From positions 1-8,365 of the forward strand of contig JAUUYJ010000103.1 in NCBI GenBank assembly GCA_030588275.1: DNA of 8,365 nt, written 5' to 3'. A model generated the notes under the pieces. The model did no database searches, had not been told where the DNA came from, and saw nothing but the letters and a program-made list of their open reading frames with translations. The stretch is from Candidatus Zixiibacteriota bacterium (lineage in GTDB: Bacteria; Zixibacteria; MSB-5A5; GN15; JAAZOE01). Positions 5,347 through 8,365 of this stretch are shown here, one piece after another. The first letter of the stretch is position 1. Each line of letters opens with the position of its first letter. Both the position numbers and the translations under genes were made by a program.

Positions 5347-7146
5347 TTAAAATTCAAACTCGGTATCGTCCCGCCCTTTTTGGGCGTCGGCGTTACCAGG
5401 ATCACATTTCAAAACCTTGTTATACCAATCGAAAGCATTTTTGAACGCCTTCTTGGATGCTTCCTTTTTATCCGCCTCAACCAGTTCGGCGGCCTGAAGG
5501 TGATAAGCCTGGGCAATATATAGCAAAACATTTGAATTACCACAATTGCTCTGCCCCTTGGCCTTAAAACAACTCAGAGTTTTCTTGAAATAGCTAATCG
5601 CCTTGGGATAGTTAATAGTACAAGAACCGGCAAAGTAGGCGAACCCCAATGATTGCATCGCCTCGCAATTACCCGAGTCAACGGCAAGTAATTTTTCGGT
5701 CCAAGCGATACCGTTGGCACAATCAGCCAATTGGTTCATATAAGTGGTCGAAATCAACTGATACGCCTTCTCCTTGGTCGGCTCAAGCTCAACAACTTTT
5801 TCAAGATAGGCAATCGCCTCTTCAAATGCCTCAAGGTTGATATTACAGTAGGCGGCATTCATCAGAATATTCCAGGAATCCGGTCCGATTTCGATACTGC
5901 GCTCATAATATTTTAGCGCATCGGCAAACTCTTTCAGTTGGTGATAGGCCAAAGCAGATTGAATGGCGTAGCGAGAATTTGTCGGAACCAGATCAGAAGC
6001 AATAACAAAATTTATGGCCGCATTATAATTATCTTCAAGAGCTTTATAGGCATCCCCCATGCGACGATAGAGGTCAGCATCCTTTGCCATCGGGACCCAT
6101 TCCGGATTTTTTTCAATCATCTGATCCAGGTGTTTTTTGAGATAATCGATGCCCACCTGGTACTGCTTCTCCCCAATCTTCCCCTTACCAAGATAAAGGA
6201 AAATGCTGGTCGGAACGTCTCCCAGCGACAGAACATACTCAAACGCCGAATCAGCCTGCGGATAGCCACCCATGAAAAACAGAGATCGCCCCATGTTAAA
6301 AAAGACTTCCCCATCAGCCGAGTCGCCCGACAGCTCGATAAACTTCCGGTACGAACCGATCGATTCCTTAAACCGTTGCTCTCTGGTCTCCCGATTGCGA
6401 GACGAAATTCCAGCCAATGAATAAAGCTTGCCCGCCTCTTTCCAGGCGTAGGCATAAGTGCTGTCCCGCACCAGGACAACGCTCAACTGCTCTAAAGCAT
6501 TGTTATACTGCTTTTGGGCAACATAGGCCCGCGCCAAACGAAAGTAGACGTCGAGAAAAGTGGTATCCATCTCGATGACCAAATTATATTCATTGATTGC
6601 CAACGCGTAAATCTTAGAATAATAATTAGCATCCCCAAGATTAGCATGATACTCAGCCTGATCCGGACCAACCTGACTGGCTTTACGAAATTCTAGATCA
6701 GCTTTGGAGTACTCTTCGGTGGCAAGATAGTACAGGCCGAGACCATTATGAAAATCGGCCTTCTCATCCTTAGATTTTTTGGTCCCTTTCTCAAGAGCCT
6801 TAAACGCCTCTTCAAGGTTTCCAGTCTTGAGATAAACTAAACCTTTGTAATAAAGTGCTTCATATAATTTAGATTTTTTCTTAAGGGCTATTTCAAGTTG
6901 CTCCAGCGCATCGTCGAAACGGCCTTGATTGTAAAAAATCTTCCCCTTGAGCAAATATAAGGGGGCATAGCTGGCATCAAGATCAATCTCTTTATCCAGA
7001 AGAGTCAAAACCAGCGAACTATCTTTTTGCTCCAAAGCAGAAACAATCTCTGGCTTAAAATCGTAAGCCTGAGCCGAAGCGGAAATAAACAGCCCGCATA
7101 CCAGCACAGTCAGGAGCAATTTTGTTGTCAATCGAGAAAGCATCAT
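5347..7146 (-). CDS. Exported TPR-repeat protein at the head of the TonB operon
   Basis: The 599-residue product starts with a Sec signal peptide (basic MMLSRLTTK, hydrophobic LLLTVLVCGLFIS, likely cut after ASAQA, about residue 27). About fourteen tetratricopeptide units fill the rest, with the usual spacing of Gly/Ala, Tyr/Leu, Ala and Pro (for example AYHQLKEFADALKYYERSIE and SLGFAYFAGSC). TPR units form a superhelical protein-binding scaffold. There is no proper lipobox around the Cys in the signal peptide, so a soluble periplasmic protein is more likely than a lipoprotein. The last third holds seven cysteines (434, 476, 494, 509, 526, 535, 581), and the mature part before them has none. 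Start choice: ATG 7146 (or the adjacent ATG 7143) gives a clean signal peptide with AAAGG upstream. A TTG at 7167 has no ribosome-binding site. TPR partners are known from Vibrio-type TonB2 systems; a similar scaffold role here is inference. Confidence 0.92.
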   Translation of the reverse strand: MMLSRLTTKLLLTVLVCGLFISASAQAYDFKPEIVSALEQKDSSLVLTLLDKEIDLDASYAPLYLLKGKIFYNQGRFDDALEQLEIALKKKSKLYEALYYKGLVYLKTGNLEEAFKALEKGTKKSKDEKADFHNGLGLYYLATEEYSKADLEFRKASQVGPDQAEYHANLGDANYYSKIYALAINEYNLVIEMDTTFLDVYFRLARAYVAQKQYNNALEQLSVVLVRDSTYAYAWKEAGKLYSLAGISSRNRETREQRFKESIGSYRKFIELSGDSADGEVFFNMGRSLFFMGGYPQADSAFEYVLSLGDVPTSIFLYLGKGKIGEKQYQVGIDYLKKHLDQMIEKNPEWVPMAKDADLYRRMGDAYKALEDNYNAAINFVIASDLVPTNSRYAIQSALAYHQLKEFADALKYYERSIEIGPDSWNILMNAAYCNINLEAFEEAIAYLEKVVELEPTKEKAYQLISTTYMNQLADCANGIAWTEKLLAVDSGNCEAMQSLGFAYFAGSCTINYPKAISYFKKTLSCFKAKGQSNCGNSNVLLYIAQAYHLQAAELVEADKKEASKKAFKNAFDWYNKVLKCDPGNADAQKGRDDTEFEF

Positions 7147-7190
7147 TATATAATCAAAACCTTTCAAAACCAGTTAAAACCAAGATATCC

Positions 7191-7218
7191 AACATATAAA
7201 AAACCAATATTATGTCAA
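7191..7218 (-). promoter_or_regulatory. Candidate promoter of the TPR-exbB-exbD-exbD-tonB operon
   Basis: A perfect -35 TTGACA (7218-7213) is followed after 16 bases by TATGTT (7196-7191), a four-of-six match to the -10 consensus. The TGA inside TTGACA is the stop codon of the 87-residue gene. The start of transcription would fall near 7184, leaving a leader of about 38 bases before ATG 7146. The -10 is mediocre, and promoters of FCB bacteria can differ from this consensus. Confidence 0.45.
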
Positions 7219-7478
7219 GGGCTTTTTGGTCTTCGTTTTTTCTCTGTCTCAATATCACTCGCCTCTTCAAGTAACGAGTGCGACCGGTTCGCATCTTTCA
7301 TGATCGCCCTATACGTTTGACCGGCTCGTAAGGCAGAATACAGCGTCACAAAAACGCCAATCGCAACTCGAATACCGATACTTAGATTCCCGGAAAAATA
7401 GAACAAAATTATCATTCCACCGATAAAAACGATCAAAGCGGAAGCGATATTGACAATATGTTGAAATTTTATCCTCAT
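7215..7478 (-). CDS. Small two-helix membrane protein of unknown function
   Basis: Predicted product of 87 residues. Two hydrophobic helices (about 8-28 and 32-50) are joined by a short turn with Ser-Gly-Asn-Leu-Ser. A charged cytoplasmic tail (about 55-87) with a Glu-rich helix ends in KKRRPKSP. I do not recognise the family. The start at 7478 has a weak GAGAT-type site upstream. Hydrophobicity favours this frame over an overlapping minus-strand frame (7309-7527), whose product is rich in Trp, Cys and Arg. It precedes the TPR gene by 68 bases on the same strand, so read-through into the operon is possible, but a candidate promoter begins at its stop codon. Whether it belongs to the TonB system is open. 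Confidence 0.72.
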   Translation of the reverse strand: MRIKFQHIVNIASALIVFIGGMIILFYFSGNLSIGIRVAIGVFVTLYSALRAGQTYRAIMKDANRSHSLLEEASDIETEKKRRPKSP

Positions 7479-7528
7479 CTGTATCTCTTACAATCGAAAC
7501 GGTCATTCCTTCCCACGAAATTGACATA

Positions 7529-7557
7529 ATTTTAACTTATCTGAATTAATATCAAAA
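7529..7557 (-). promoter_or_regulatory. Candidate promoter of the 87-residue membrane protein gene
   Basis: TAAAAT (7534-7529) is a five-of-six match to the -10 box. Upstream, TTGATA (7555-7550) lies 15 bases away, and the overlapping TTTTGA (7557-7552) gives a 17-base spacing with a poorer match. The transcript would start near 7522, about 44 bases before ATG 7478. The surrounding A/T-rich sequence makes chance matches likely. Confidence 0.38.
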
Positions 7558-7572
7558 AGTGTGCCACGCAAT

Positions 7573-7649
7573 AAAAAAACTGGCTCCCCCACTCTCCTGT
7601 GCCGCAATCGGTTGAGAGAGCAACTTCGCATTCGACTGGGGGCCGGCAG
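7573..7649 (-). terminator. Intrinsic terminator with branched stem and seven-T tail
   Basis: On the minus strand CCCCCA (7642-7637) pairs with TGGGGG (7591-7586), and the outer CTG (7649-7647) with CAG (7582-7580). An inner CTCTC (7620-7616) pairs with GAGAG (7596-7592). TTTTTTT (7579-7573) follows the stem directly, as expected for Rho-independent termination. A competing small hairpin GTTG/CAAC (7624-7621 with 7614-7611) is also possible. It would end the transcript of the partial gene at 7734, or a short RNA starting near 7692. The 16-base bulge on one side is unusual. Confidence 0.55.
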
Positions 7650-7691
7650 AATCAGCGACAGAAACCCGCACTTATTCCTGCCTATTTCGTA

Positions 7692-7704
7692 TTACGTTAT
7701 TATA
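7692..7704 (-). promoter_or_regulatory. Perfect TATAAT box that could start a short RNA
   Basis: TATAAT (7704-7699) lies 29 bases after the stop codon of the upstream gene. At the usual distance upstream only TTCTGC or TTTCTG is found, a poor -35. If active, transcription would start near 7692 and stop at the T-run near 7573, giving an untranslated RNA of about 120 bases with a G/C-rich structure. The short distance between the -10 box and a good terminator is the only support. Confidence 0.28.
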
Positions 7705-7733
7705 CAACAAGATACGGGCTCGCAGAAACTGCG

Positions 7734-8365
7734 CTACGGAGATAACCATTCGGCATTATATACGATTTTCGGAGATTTGTCAAAATGAAGTGAAATTTGC
7801 CCTAAAAATCGGACCGGTAAGCCATTCGAGTCAAGGGCCGGGTACCACCGGATCAGCTTTATTGTTTTCTGGACAATCTCCCTCGCCTCCGATGAGGCAC
7901 GAGGAATCGAGATTGAGGTTATCCAGCCGGTGCTGTCGATACCGATATTAACAAAGAAATCACCGGAAAGCCTCCCCCCCAACGGAGCGGAGTTGATATA
8001 ATTATAAGGGTGCTTTCGAGGCAATGGAGGGAGCGATAAATCGGACCGGTTATAATCAAGCTTCATAAAATGACTCGCCGTAATCGGCTTCGGGGGAGTT
8101 TTGATGGTATCGGCTGAGTCGGCGCTGTCGGCAGATAGAGTTGGCCGGTCGGTTGGCGAAAAAGGGTATTTCAGGTTATCAAACATCCGAAAAATTAACG
8201 GTAGATCGGTTGCAACTGCCACACCCCTTATGATTAACGGTTGGTACTCAGCATCCATCAGCGCGAGGTGCAGATAATGATCACCAATCGCCCCATCCGG
8301 ATATATCAGGTCGGTCATCTTTCCCTGATTATCCATCCGGACAACCACCTTTATAATTGGGTAGC
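7734..8365 (-). CDS. 3' part of a gene for a protein with two TonB-C-like modules
   Basis: The frame is open to the window edge, so the true start lies outside; a GTG at 8348 sits mid-domain and is not taken as the start. About 209 residues are visible, ending NAEWLSP. Two stretches share the pattern of the TonB C-terminal fold. The first (visible residues about 3-61) has IIKVVVRMDNQGKMTD, then AEYQP and RGVAV. The second (about 134-195) has DFFVNIGIDSTGWITS, then IRWYPALDSNGLPVRF. Both show strand, Asp-x-x-Gly turn, helix, Tyr-x-P and Gly-x-x-V. The linker contains three Ser-Ala-Asp repeats (77-85) and a Pro-rich part. The fold is known from TonB and from periplasmic proteins that bind partners or peptidoglycan; which applies here is unknown. 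A strong terminator lies downstream, so it is probably a separate transcript from the operon. Confidence 0.75.
   Translation of the reverse strand, partial: YPIIKVVVRMDNQGKMTDLIYPDGAIGDHYLHLALMDAEYQPLIIRGVAVATDLPLIFRMFDNLKYPFSPTDRPTLSADSADSADTIKTPPKPITASHFMKLDYNRSDLSLPPLPRKHPYNYINSAPLGGRLSGDFFVNIGIDSTGWITSISIPRASSEAREIVQKTIKLIRWYPALDSNGLPVRFLGQISLHFDKSPKIVYNAEWLSP

Larger units (their letters stand above)
7479..7733. other. 255-base gap with terminator and promoter signals
   Basis: No minus-strand gene fits here. Read leftwards, a small hairpin CGCAG-TTT-CTGCG (7733-7721) follows the stop codon of the upstream gene at once. Then come TATAAT (7704-7699), a terminator-like hairpin with seven T (7649-7573), and a candidate promoter (7557-7529) for the 87-residue gene. 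A plus-strand frame opening with GTG at 7561 and ending at 7788 runs through it, but I do not consider it a gene. Confidence 0.5.

Noticed and set aside
5178..5405. Minus-strand frame of 75 codons across the junction of the TPR and membrane protein genes
   Set aside because: It overlaps two well-supported genes in another frame, and its product is basic and has no recognisable feature.
5938..6420. Plus-strand frame of 160 codons
   Set aside because: It is antisense to the TPR gene, whose repeat periodicity covers the whole interval. No ribosome-binding site or domain is visible on the plus strand.
6117..6479. Minus-strand frame of 120 codons inside the TPR gene
   Set aside because: It is a shifted frame within continuous TPR coding sequence, and the product has a Trp/Arg-rich composition typical of a shadow.
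5347..7146. Lipoprotein assignment for the TPR protein because of a Cys in its signal peptide
   Set aside because: The Cys is inside the hydrophobic core without a proper lipobox, and a normal cleavage site (ASAQA) follows.
7309..7527. Minus-strand frame of 72 codons overlapping the 87-residue gene
   Set aside because: The product is rich in Trp, Cys, Arg and Phe as expected for a shifted frame. The overlapping frame gives two clean membrane helices.
7580..7649. tRNA gene
   Set aside because: A TTCGA on the plus strand and a G/C stem looked tRNA-like, but no cloverleaf with acceptor, D and anticodon arms can be built.
7561..7788. Plus-strand frame of 75 codons starting with GTG in the gap above the 87-residue gene
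   Set aside because: No ribosome-binding site, basic low-complexity product without a domain, overlap with the 3' end of the convincing minus-strand gene, and it runs through the terminator hairpin.

Overview
The window looks like chromosomal DNA of a Gram-negative (diderm) bacterium with roughly mid-40s percent GC. Evidence for a diderm is a TonB-type energy-transduction operon plus a tetratricopeptide (TPR) protein with a Sec signal peptide. The TonB N-terminus, the one-ExbB/two-ExbD layout and the unrecognised accessory proteins suggest a lineage of the Fibrobacteres-Chlorobi-Bacteroidetes (FCB) type or a related uncultured phylum. That placement is inference and is not certain. All supported genes lie on the minus strand, so transcription runs from high to low coordinates.

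Layout in the order of transcription: (1) 8365-7734, the 3' part of a gene cut by the window edge, whose visible product has two TonB-C-terminal-like modules joined by a linker. (2) 7733-7479, a 255-base gap with a strong hairpin plus T-run terminator, a TATAAT box that could start a short untranslated RNA, and a candidate promoter for the next gene. (3) 7478-7215, an 87-residue two-helix membrane protein. (4) 7146-846, a tightly packed six-gene operon: exported TPR protein, four-helix membrane protein with a duplicated extracytoplasmic domain, ExbB/TolQ/MotA-family proton channel, ExbD, a second ExbD carrying an EF-hand-like loop, and TonB. The gaps are 39, 42, 0, 21 and 1 bases. A candidate promoter with a perfect TTGACA overlaps the stop codon of the 87-residue gene just upstream. 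(5) 845-546, a gap with a perfect palindromic hairpin after tonB and a set of mutually exclusive hairpins. (6) 545-285, an 86-residue one-helix protein. (7) 284-1, mostly non-coding, with one doubtful 51-codon ORF.

How it may work: ExbB plus two ExbD proteins would form an inner-membrane motor that uses the proton motive force, and TonB would pass the force across the periplasm. The first two genes are not part of the textbook ExbBD-TonB set. Their position at the head of the operon suggests they are dedicated partners of the motor: a periplasmic TPR scaffold, and a membrane-anchored protein with a large extracytoplasmic part. One ExbB-like plus two ExbD-like proteins with a TPR partner recalls both the Myxococcus AglRQS gliding motor and the Vibrio TonB2 system with its TPR protein. 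No TonB-dependent receptor is in view, so the output (nutrient uptake, envelope maintenance or motility) cannot be read from this window.

I saw no rRNA, tRNA, CRISPR array, insertion sequence or phage gene.
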